Below are positions 22,644 through 29,194 of a stretch of 29,194 bases of DNA, piece after piece (position 1 is the stretch's first letter; every line of letters begins with the position of its first letter). Made by a program: the position numbers and the translations under genes. The notes under the pieces were generated by a model. It did not search any database. It was not told the DNA's origin and saw only the letters and a program-made list of their open reading frames with translations. The stretch comes from CALGLS01 sp047626155 (lineage in GTDB: Bacteria > Bacteroidota > Bacteroidia > Chitinophagales > Saprospiraceae): contig JBLHRR010000057.1 of the NCBI GenBank assembly GCA_047626155.1, positions 1 through 29,194 of the forward strand, read 5' to 3'.

Positions 22644-23750
22644 TTACCGAAAATTAGCCATCATCTTCTTAAAAATATCATTGTTCTGATAAACCCCATT
22701 GAAATCTTCCGCCCCAGGACCATAAGCAAAAACCGGAATCAGCGCAGCCGTATGACCACCAGTAGAAAAAGTAGGTTGTATACCTTTGTAATTATCCTTA
22801 CCAAAAGCTTTAGTAGAAGACAGCGCAAAACCTCCAGTCTCATGATCGGCAGTAACGATGACTAAAGTGTTTCCATCCTTCTCTGCGAAATCGAGCACCG
22901 CTCCAATGGTCTGATCAAAGTCGAGCACTTCTTTGATTAAGAAAGAGCCCTTGTTACTATGTCCGCCCCAATCAATTTGAGAGCTTTCTACCATCAGGAA
23001 AAAACCATCAGGATCTTTTGATAGAAAATTAAGCGCAAGCTTTGTGGACTTCGGTAAGAAATTATCTCTGCCACCTTCTATGCTTTGGAGACTATCCAAG
23101 TCAAGTAAATAGCAATAGCTGTTACCTTGGATAAGGTCATGACTTTGACTTAGTTGTTTTAAATTGGTAATGGTGCCTTTTGCTTTTAAGCTATCCAATA
23201 AATTTCTATTGTCTGCTCTTTTGTTGAAATGCTTAGATCCACCACCTGCGGCAAAGTCGATCGGCGTTTTGATGAAGTCCTCCGCTATTGCTTCGTGCAT
23301 CTGTCGACTAGGAACGTGCGCGTAAAAAGAAGCAGGGGTTGCATGGGTGATGGTAGAAGTCGCTATGACTCCAGTGCTCTTTCCGTTTTTGGCCGTCCAT
23401 TCCAAAATGGTTTCTCTCGGGATGCTGTCTTTGTCTACGCCGATGGCTCCGTTGTAGGATTTGTATCCTGTAGCAAATGCAGTGGCTCCCGCAGCAGAAT
23501 CTGTGATCTTCGCACCAATAGGCATAGGCTGATGTAGGCCAATGTGTTTGAACCTGGAAAAGTTGGGTGTTTTATTAGAATAATAATAAGCGGAAGAGAG
23601 TTGGGATAACCCCATACCGTCACCGATTAGCAAGATTATATTTTTTGCTTTAGCTTCACTTTTATTAGTTGCTTTTTGTAATGGTGTTTTGCAAGCGGCG
23701 CAAAAAAGGATGAAGGAGAGGAGGCTTGTTTTTAAGAATGTATTTTGCAT
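22644..23750 (-). CDS. phoA: Alkaline phosphatase, lipoprotein
   Basis: Alkaline phosphatases of this family hydrolyse phosphomonoesters outside the cytoplasm, using two zinc ions and one magnesium. The 368-residue protein has a lipoprotein signal (lipobox CAAC, Cys20). Metal and catalytic sites are in order: IGDGMG with Asp44, the nucleophile Ser85 in TDSAAGATAFATG, TSTITHATPASFYAH at 131-145, the metal site VESSQIDWGGHSN with Glu255, Asp260 and His264, VTADHETGG with Asp302 and His303, and GGHT with His333. The length is shorter than E. coli PhoA and typical of the compact Bacteroidota enzymes. Scavenging of phosphate at the cell surface is the likely role. No Pho-box-like element was recognised upstream. 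The symbol phoA is used at family level. Confidence 0.93.
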   Translation of the reverse strand: MQNTFLKTSLLSFILFCAACKTPLQKATNKSEAKAKNIILLIGDGMGLSQLSSAYYYSNKTPNFSRFKHIGLHQPMPIGAKITDSAAGATAFATGYKSYNGAIGVDKDSIPRETILEWTAKNGKSTGVIATSTITHATPASFYAHVPSRQMHEAIAEDFIKTPIDFAAGGGSKHFNKRADNRNLLDSLKAKGTITNLKQLSQSHDLIQGNSYCYLLDLDSLQSIEGGRDNFLPKSTKLALNFLSKDPDGFFLMVESSQIDWGGHSNKGSFLIKEVLDFDQTIGAVLDFAEKDGNTLVIVTADHETGGFALSSTKAFGKDNYKGIQPTFSTGGHTAALIPVFAYGPGAEDFNGVYQNNDIFKKMMANFR

Positions 23751-23824
23751 GGATTAAGTTTGTGTTAGGATGATCTTAGCGTAATGTAATTATATTGTTT
23801 GAAAAAAGAGCGTTCTGCAAAAAT

Positions 23825-23863
23825 AAAAAAACGGCTACCCAATTTCCATTGGATAGCCGCTTT
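23825..23863 (-). terminator. Intrinsic terminator of the M36 protease gene
   Basis: CGGCTACCCAAT pairs with ATTGGATAGCCG (one mismatch) around a TTCC loop. On the minus strand the stem is followed by a U-run from the A7 at 23825-23831. It lies about 50 bp after the stop at 23910 and separates the protease gene from the phosphatase gene downstream. Confidence 0.87.
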
Positions 23864-23909
23864 TCTATAAAAAAATATCCTGCTATTCACAAGCAGTCAA
23901 TTCTCCTTA

Positions 23910-26900
23910 TTACTTAATAACCACTTTCTCTACAACAACGTCATCTTTAGTCGCCGCTTTCACGAGGTAGAAACCAGCAGGTAAGCTAGCTACATCAAGA
24001 GCGAAAAGTTGTGTGTGTACAGAAGTTTGAATAGTAGTACTTCTTACTGTTTTACCATCAAGTGTTACGATACTTAAATTAACATCTTGATTCTGCTTAG
24101 TTGCAATAGAAACATTAACAACATCATTCGCAGGGTTAGGATAAACACCCAATTGAACAGAAGATTCTGGGTTAGAAGTGCTTACTGTCAACTGTGACTC
24201 TATAATGGTACCTTCTTCAATAGCATCCGCACAATTGTTATCTCCTTGGTCAGAAGTAACACATACCGTAGTGTTGTAATTGACCATATCCATGTATTCG
24301 ATATTGTCAATCCACCATCCACCACCAGTAGCAGTATTATCGTCTGTAGCGAAGTGGAAACGGAATCGTACTGTTTCTCCTGCATAGTCAGACATGTCTA
24401 CATAAGTAGGTTCGTATCCGTCGCTGTTACCAGAGAAGGCACTTAGATTAGGAACGACAAAAGTACCATATTGAATTCCGGTAGGGTATCCATTACGAAT
24501 CATGTCTTCCCCTAATTGCTGGTAAGTATTTCCATTATCAGTAGAGTATTCAAATAATCCTCCATCAGCACCAGCTTCCGTATCATATTTAGAGTAGAAA
24601 CGCATAACCGGACGGTCACCATCTATAGTGAAAGATCGGGTACCGTTTAGGCGGTGTTGAGATTCCAAAGCTTCATCACCAACGAACCAGCACTGGTCAC
24701 CAGCGAATGGCTCATCGTTATCAAATTCGAATTGGTTGGTAGCGGCCGTTACGATTTCAGTCGTCCACCAATCTAAAGCACCGTCGAAATCATATTCAAC
24801 ATCGTCAAAATCTTTTCGGATAGAGAAGTTGTCGGTAGCAGTAGCAAGTTTGTAAGTTATTTCCAGTTCATCAAGGTAAACCATATCTCCGATGGTGAAA
24901 GTCAGTGTATTTCCGTTTTGAGTTACATCGGAAATATTTGCAGAAACAGAACCATCGATGTAAGTTAAGCCATCAACCAATTGATCTGTAACCAGTACAT
25001 TAGTTCGTACTGCTGGGTCTGGTTTGTGGTTGATAACAGAAAGTGTAACGTTTAGGTCATCTCCAGCTTCAATTAAAGAAGAAACTGTCTTTTTGATTTT
25101 TAATTCTTCTAGACAAGTTGGTCTTGACTCAAAACTTTCTATCTGATCTCCAGTGTTATCTGTATCGTTTTCTTCCGCATAGAAACCCATTCCTCTTCTG
25201 GCAAATACATCCCAGATCAGGCATTGGTTTTCTCCATTGTAAAGTGCCTCGTCCGCAGCAAGAATGGCATCTCTACCACTAATAAAACCAGGTTGGCAAG
25301 GCTGAATTTTCATTCCTTCCATGACCAAGGAAATAGCCATATTATTACCCAAAGTACCATGATTGATATCCGCACTCCAACCATATACATCTACCATAGC
25401 CCAGTATAAATCCCAGGTAACCGCACACCAAACTTCTCCAAGAGCGTGTACTTGCGGATTGGTTGCAATATTACTATAAGTTAATGGACAGACATTCATA
25501 TCCGTAGAGTATCGGAACCTTCTGATACCTGCTCCATCTGTACCTAGTCGTACCGCGTAATTTCCAATACCTCTTCCCGTTTCACCCGTATCTCCCTCTT
25601 TTGCAGTTACCACTAAGGAAACCCAGTCACTCCATCCTTCTCCCATTTGTTCCCCATTGCTTAGACAACCAGTGTTGTTACCACCACCAGTCAAACGGTT
25701 AGAAATACCATGTGCGAATTCGTGCGCAACAATACCATTATCAAAATCACCATCAATTAATGCTGGTCCTCCAGTATCAGGATCGACGAAACAAACTTCT
25801 AATTCTCCATTTGCAAATTGACGAATGGTTTGGCAATCCGTATTACCAATACTCAAAGTAGGGATAGTAGGTTCAGCTCCGGTACCACCTGCACCTAGTG
25901 CAACTGGATCGTCTTCAAAATTACAAAGGATAACTGCAATGGCTCCATAAGCTTGAGCATGCAATGTTTTGTCCTGGAAGAAACAACCACCTCTATCAAT
26001 CAACGCAATCTTTCCTTCTAATTCAGCACCATTGGCGAATTCTTCTTCACAACCATCCGTTGCATATGGATTGTTAACATTGTCATTAACGATAACAACT
26101 TCACCACAAATAGGAGTTGATGTTACGTCAGGACCGAAAGCAGCATCTGCTGTATTATAAGCTCCGGCAATAGAAGAAGGAGCTGATACTGTTAATTTTC
26201 CACCACCTGCATCTTGATCCCAAACGAACATGCTCATTGTAGGAGAACCACCATCTGGAGGAGTTCCCATCGTTGCATTGTTGATGGCACCATTATCTGC
26301 ACCAGCTTGAACAAGTGCTTGTACCTCATCATTCCCAGCAGCACCCATTCCAAAGTTGTTCACTTGGAAGTTTCCAGCAGCTTCATCAAAACCATAGCTG
26401 TAAGAAAAATCGTGTAGGAAGTTATTGAGGTAAAATAAATTTACTGTTGCGGCCTCCTGAATGTCAGTAGGCTCGTCATTCGCAATGTCGTATGGGAAGT
26501 CAAAGTCTAAAGAAGCACCTCCGTCTGGTTCTGGAACGTCTGGAACGCCGTCTGTATTTCTATCAAGGAATGCGTGAACATTGTTTCCTCTAGTGATGGT
26601 ATACTGGTTGTTACCCGTATCATGCCATCCCAAAGAAGAAGCAGTCAAATCTTCAGGGTTAACTGCTATTTCGTGAGGTCCGTGTGTTGGTGATTCCGTA
26701 GGGTACTTAAAAACTCGGTAAGAGTTGGCCATGACACTGTTATTGCTTTTTGCTAACAATTCAGTTACGTCAATTGAATTTGATTGAGCAACCACCTGAT
26801 TGTTACAAGAAGAGCTGTGTCGGTGTCCTAAATTTATATCGTGGGTACATTTTACTACTAAGCTTTGCTGGCCGATTACGGTACCAGTAGTTGCATCCAC

Positions 26901-27491
26901 ATGCATCTGCCACATTTCAATATCGTCAGCAGGGTTGATGTAAAGGCCATAAGATAAAGTAAGCTGACCTTCTTTGTTTTTGAAGTAGCTCAACATTACT
27001 TTTACATCGTTAGCAGAAAAGTCTCCTTTGTCAAAAACGATGGTGTTGTTTGCTTCTTCTTTTGTAGTGAAAGAGGCAGGAACCGTTTTTTCTAAGGCAG
27101 TAAGTGTAGCGACCAAAGCATCCTGAGCACTGATGCTTGGCGTAGTCGTGTTTACTTTAGTCATTAATCCTGAAGTAAATCTTTTTCCAGTGTAAAGTAC
27201 TTCTCCCTGATCAGAGATGGTTACATTAAGAATAGCATTGTAAATACCAATGCCTTGATATTGCTGCTGGAAATAAATGTGCGCAGCACCACTTAATGAG
27301 CTGATGTGACTGTCACTGACAGCAATATCTGAGACGTCTTCTTTAGAGAGATCCCAGCTTTTGTGGTTTTCTTCGATATGCCTAAGAGCAATATCGAGGG
27401 GTGTTTGTGATTGAGCCATTAGTAAGTTTGCCGAAAGTAGAAAGGCAAAAAAACCAAGGCATCGTAGAATTGTAAAAGATTTAATATTCAT
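23910..27491 (-). CDS. Secreted M36 (fungalysin-type) metalloprotease with T9SS sorting domain
   Basis: The 1193-residue protein has a signal peptide (cleavage near LMAQS, 26-27) and an N-terminal FTP-like propeptide region (about 30-210, with YQGIGIYNAILNVTI and GTVIGQQ). The M36 domain runs to about 795, with AATVNLFYLNNFLHDFSYSYGF at 347-368, the zinc site HEFAH at 590-594 and the third ligand in GEGWSDW (Glu618). A protease-associated (PA) domain is inserted at about 460-560 (GKIALIDRGGCFFQDKTLHA). Downstream are a DUF11-type repeat at about 797-885 and a MAM/immune-inhibitor-like lectin sandwich at about 895-1070. The T9SS type A sorting domain is at about 1115-1193 (VYPNPANDVVNVSI, ending PAGFYLVKAATKDDVVVEKVVIK). 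It is therefore exported across the outer membrane and probably held at or released from the surface for protein degradation. Confidence 0.95.
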   Translation of the reverse strand: MNIKSFTILRCLGFFAFLLSANLLMAQSQTPLDIALRHIEENHKSWDLSKEDVSDIAVSDSHISSLSGAAHIYFQQQYQGIGIYNAILNVTISDQGEVLYTGKRFTSGLMTKVNTTTPSISAQDALVATLTALEKTVPASFTTKEEANNTIVFDKGDFSANDVKVMLSYFKNKEGQLTLSYGLYINPADDIEMWQMHVDATTGTVIGQQSLVVKCTHDINLGHRHSSSCNNQVVAQSNSIDVTELLAKSNNSVMANSYRVFKYPTESPTHGPHEIAVNPEDLTASSLGWHDTGNNQYTITRGNNVHAFLDRNTDGVPDVPEPDGGASLDFDFPYDIANDEPTDIQEAATVNLFYLNNFLHDFSYSYGFDEAAGNFQVNNFGMGAAGNDEVQALVQAGADNGAINNATMGTPPDGGSPTMSMFVWDQDAGGGKLTVSAPSSIAGAYNTADAAFGPDVTSTPICGEVVIVNDNVNNPYATDGCEEEFANGAELEGKIALIDRGGCFFQDKTLHAQAYGAIAVILCNFEDDPVALGAGGTGAEPTIPTLSIGNTDCQTIRQFANGELEVCFVDPDTGGPALIDGDFDNGIVAHEFAHGISNRLTGGGNNTGCLSNGEQMGEGWSDWVSLVVTAKEGDTGETGRGIGNYAVRLGTDGAGIRRFRYSTDMNVCPLTYSNIATNPQVHALGEVWCAVTWDLYWAMVDVYGWSADINHGTLGNNMAISLVMEGMKIQPCQPGFISGRDAILAADEALYNGENQCLIWDVFARRGMGFYAEENDTDNTGDQIESFESRPTCLEELKIKKTVSSLIEAGDDLNVTLSVINHKPDPAVRTNVLVTDQLVDGLTYIDGSVSANISDVTQNGNTLTFTIGDMVYLDELEITYKLATATDNFSIRKDFDDVEYDFDGALDWWTTEIVTAATNQFEFDNDEPFAGDQCWFVGDEALESQHRLNGTRSFTIDGDRPVMRFYSKYDTEAGADGGLFEYSTDNGNTYQQLGEDMIRNGYPTGIQYGTFVVPNLSAFSGNSDGYEPTYVDMSDYAGETVRFRFHFATDDNTATGGGWWIDNIEYMDMVNYNTTVCVTSDQGDNNCADAIEEGTIIESQLTVSTSNPESSVQLGVYPNPANDVVNVSIATKQNQDVNLSIVTLDGKTVRSTTIQTSVHTQLFALDVASLPAGFYLVKAATKDDVVVEKVVIK

Positions 27492-27771
27492 CCGATGAGC
27501 GATTTGATGGTGAAAAAATTCTGTTTAAAAAAGTAACGGTACAACCTAAATTAGGTTAATCAAAAGCTTTGATTTATTAATGTTAGCTTCTAAAGCTAAA
27601 AATATATTTTTTTTGAACCATTTAGTAGCGGGTATGCGCTAATAATTCTGATTTTGTGCGACATTTGTGTAAAATTGCTTGTAATTCACTTTTTCTAGAA
27701 TATATATCTTGGATAAGTAAAAAATCACTTCTGGTTTGTCAGGCATTCTTCTATTAATACAAAGAGCAAAC
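27492..27771. promoter_or_regulatory. Divergent promoter region of the M36 and rlmB genes
   Basis: No gene is seen in these 280 bp. On the minus strand a TTTG is followed after exactly 19 bp by TACCGTTA, which matches TAnnTTTG at only four of six fixed bases. The spacer contains a perfect palindrome, AACCTAA-A-TTAGGTT (27543-27557), which could be an operator. No regulator is encoded nearby, so this is only a candidate. Confidence 0.25.
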
Positions 27772-28512
27772 ATGAAAGAGAATAAAGAAAGCATTATATA
27801 TGGTAAGCATCCGGTGGTAGATGTGATTAAGTCAGGGAAGTCATTAGACCAGGTGATGCTGCAACAGGGGACCCGTGGCGACTTTGAAATTGAGTTAAGG
27901 CACCTTTGCAAAGAATTCAATATTCCTTTAAAGATGGTTCCTAAAGATCGACTCAATCGGGTGACGCTAGGGAATCATCAGGGGGTTGTCGCTTTATTAT
28001 CTCCGATCTCTTATTATAAGTTAGAGGATGTGCTTCCGATGATTTATGAAAATTCAAAAGTTCCTTTAATTCTATTATTAGATGGTGTAACAGATGTTCG
28101 GAATTTTGGTTCAATCGCCCGCTCCGCTGAATGTTGTGGGGCAGATGCCATCGTCATTCCTGAAAAAGGAACTGCTCGTATCAATGCGGATGCTTTAAAA
28201 ACCTCTGCGGGGGCTCTTTCAAAAATTCCAATATGCAGAGTGAAAACCATCCAAACAGCTGTTGAGTTCTTACAACTCTCCGGTATTCAAGTTTTGGCCA
28301 GTGATCTGCGTGGTACAAAGAAAATTCAGGAGCTGGATCTGACAGGGCCAACGGCTTACATTATTGGTGCGGAGGATGAAGGGGTAAGTCCGCATCTTTT
28401 GCGAAAGGCAGATGACTGTTTTATCATTCCTCAGATAGGAACGACGGATTCTCTTAATGTGGCGGTAGCAACGGGGATTATGTTGTATGAGGTGGTGCGG
28501 CAGCGTGGGTAG
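27772..28512 (+). CDS. rlmB: 23S rRNA (guanosine-2'-O-)-methyltransferase, TrmH/SpoU family
   Basis: RlmB methylates the 2'-OH of G2251 in 23S rRNA with SAM. The 246-residue protein has the family's N-terminal RNA-binding domain (IYGKHPVVDVIKSG, LNRVTLGNHQGVVALL) and the trefoil-knot SPOUT domain. Motif 1 is DGVTDVRNFGSIARSAECCG (Asn111, Arg117 region), motif 2 is IIGAEDEGVSPHLL near 197-210, and motif 3 is IPQIGTTDSLNVAVATGIML near 219-238. I chose the ATG at 27772; a TTG at 27736 extends the frame by 12 residues of hydrophobic, unrelated sequence. The IYGKHPVV start is typical of RlmB; a TrmH-family relative is a less likely alternative. Confidence 0.92.
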   Translation: MKENKESIIYGKHPVVDVIKSGKSLDQVMLQQGTRGDFEIELRHLCKEFNIPLKMVPKDRLNRVTLGNHQGVVALLSPISYYKLEDVLPMIYENSKVPLILLLDGVTDVRNFGSIARSAECCGADAIVIPEKGTARINADALKTSAGALSKIPICRVKTIQTAVEFLQLSGIQVLASDLRGTKKIQELDLTGPTAYIIGAEDEGVSPHLLRKADDCFIIPQIGTTDSLNVAVATGIMLYEVVRQRG

Positions 28513-28530
28513 GAGGGAAAATTAAATCAA

Positions 28531-28626
28531 AACTTGAATAGAAATCAAAATCAAAAACCAATACGCGGGGATCACGTTAGAGGGTTTTGATTTTGATTGA
28601 CATTTTGATTTTGATTGATATTTTTA
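28531..28626 (+). repeat. Repeat R3, copy 1, with inverted arms
   Basis: The element starts TTGAATAGAAATCAAAATC and contains a GGGATCACGTTAGAGGG core. AATCAAAATCAAAAACC (28543-28559) and GGTTTTGATTTTGATT (28583-28598) pair as a hairpin with one bulged base, and a second TTTTGATTTTGATT follows. A related copy lies at 29087-29170, so the two flank the SET-domain gene. It also follows the rlmB stop and could work as a 3' structure. Confidence 0.65.
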
Positions 28627-28630
28627 AAAC

Positions 28631-29014
28631 TCATCTTTCCATAAACCAGACTGGCTCCATATCGTCTGGTTCTCCATTGTAATTAAAAGTAATCTCTTCT
28701 CCGGCGGAAATATCCAACAAAGCTATTACATCTAAGGTGTCCGATTCAAAATCCGTATAATACCGGGCATTGGGCGAAAAGGAATGGTTGTATAAAGAAC
28801 CATACCCTAGGGTGATGGCACAAGACTTTTCGTCTTCTCCCCATTGAAAGTAATAGTCGAATAATTCGGTAGATTCAATGGATTTGATCTGGTCGGGTGG
28901 TATGAGTATGACAGGGCAAATCTCGATGACGCTTCCAGCGGGAATGTCTTCTGTACTAAAAACGCCTCTGCCAGCTATGCTAGATTCGGAAATATAAAGC
29001 GTTGGAATTTTCAT
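28631..29014 (-). CDS. Small SET-domain protein, predicted protein-lysine methyltransferase
   Basis: The 127-residue protein is a nearly bare SET domain. It has the N-terminal GRGVFSTEDIPAGSVIEICP at about 16-35 (SAM-binding region), SLYNHSFSPNARY near 73-85 with the conserved NHS, and the C-terminal AGEEITFNYNGEPDDMEPVWF near 104-123. A post-SET cysteine cluster is absent, as is usual for bacterial proteins. Substrates of such single-domain bacterial SET proteins are largely unknown; ribosomal or DNA-associated proteins are possible. It is flanked on both sides by related non-coding repeats (R3). It is convergent with rlmB, with about 118 bp between stops. Confidence 0.88.
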   Translation of the reverse strand: MKIPTLYISESSIAGRGVFSTEDIPAGSVIEICPVILIPPDQIKSIESTELFDYYFQWGEDEKSCAITLGYGSLYNHSFSPNARYYTDFESDTLDVIALLDISAGEEITFNYNGEPDDMEPVWFMER

Positions 29015-29086
29015 GGTTTTATGATCCTGAGTTTGTTTGATTGCTTAGGATAATTGTAACGGAAAGATAGAGAATTTTTTAATAAA

Positions 29087-29170
29087 AATTTGAATAAGAA
29101 TCAAAATCAAAAAAAATGAGACGTAGGAATCACGGTAGAGGGTTTGGGCTTAGGTTGACAGGTTAAAAAA
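29087..29170 (+). repeat. Repeat R3, copy 2
   Basis: It aligns with 28531-28626: TTGAATAAGAATCAAAATC, then a GGAATCACGGTAGAGGG core, then GTTTGGGCTTAGGTTGACA in place of the right arm. The right arm has decayed, so the hairpin is weaker than in copy 1. Confidence 0.55.
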
Positions 29171-29194
29171 TTTGAATCAAAATCAAAATCAAAA
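29168..29194 (+). repeat. Repeat R3, possible third copy cut by window edge
   Basis: The window ends in TTTGAATCAAAATCAAAATC and onward, which resembles the left end of R3 directly after copy 2. Only 27 bp are visible, so this may be a new copy or a simple TCAAAA tract. Confidence 0.35.

Noticed and set aside
22644..27491. Phosphatase and M36 protease as a single operon
   Set aside because: A strong terminator at 23825-23863 and a 160-bp gap separate them.
27736..27771. TTG-initiated N-terminal extension of rlmB
   Set aside because: The 12 extra residues are hydrophobic and unlike the family; the ATG at 27772 places IYGKHPVV at the normal distance from the start.

Overview
The window looks like a chromosomal stretch from a member of the Bacteroidota, most likely the Saprospiria (Saprospirales). 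The phylum call rests on a C-terminal type IX secretion (T9SS) sorting domain on an M36 metalloprotease, a FlgD-like C-terminal domain on a lamin-tail-domain protein, lipoproteins and exported proteins of Bacteroidota style, the near absence of Shine-Dalgarno sequences, and TAnnTTTG boxes upstream of several genes. The class is an inference from general gene style. No rRNA, tRNA, CRISPR array, integrase or transposase was found.

Layout. 1-2838 (minus): a membrane-anchored coiled-coil protein with a long VIKEVE repeat tail, running off the left edge, preceded by an exported protein with three OmpA-like modules. 3286-7135: guaB (minus) with a strong terminator, divergent tadA (plus), a structured intergenic stretch, then glmM (minus). 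7282-8876 (minus): two paralogous small secreted proteins. 9435-9983 (plus): a lipoprotein of unknown role, tail to tail with pcm (minus, 9990-10640). 10764-14470 (minus): an alpha-phosphohexomutase, an ElaA-like acetyltransferase and a secreted protein of unknown function. 15023-16000 (minus): a membrane endonuclease/exonuclease/phosphatase-fold protein overlapping a DgkA-family lipid kinase. 16135-19578 (minus): a 1147-residue secreted protein with three lamin-tail domains. 19872-22516 (plus): asd and a charged coiled-coil protein. 22644-27491 (minus): an alkaline phosphatase lipoprotein and a large secreted M36 metalloprotease. 27772-29014: rlmB (plus) and a small SET-domain protein (minus).

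The genes form no obvious single pathway. Housekeeping enzymes (IMP dehydrogenase, tRNA deaminase, phosphohexomutases, aspartate-semialdehyde dehydrogenase, 23S rRNA methyltransferase, isoaspartyl repair) alternate with envelope and secreted proteins. Most units appear monocistronic; strong intrinsic terminators follow guaB, the second paralog, the 282-residue secreted protein, the coiled-coil gene and the M36 gene. The only clear translational coupling is the membrane EEP protein with the lipid kinase.

I did not find a convincing new defence or mobile system. The most unusual content is the short non-coding repeats: (i) a family with CTTCTTTGAC inverted ends, (ii) an opposite-orientation pair differing by about 80 bp of internal sequence, (iii) a TCAAAA-rich element flanking the SET gene and restarting at the right edge, and (iv) a long perfect inverted repeat near 13450. 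On the protein side, the VIKEVE superrepeat, the triplicated OmpA module and an EEP enzyme lacking two catalytic residues deserve a second look.
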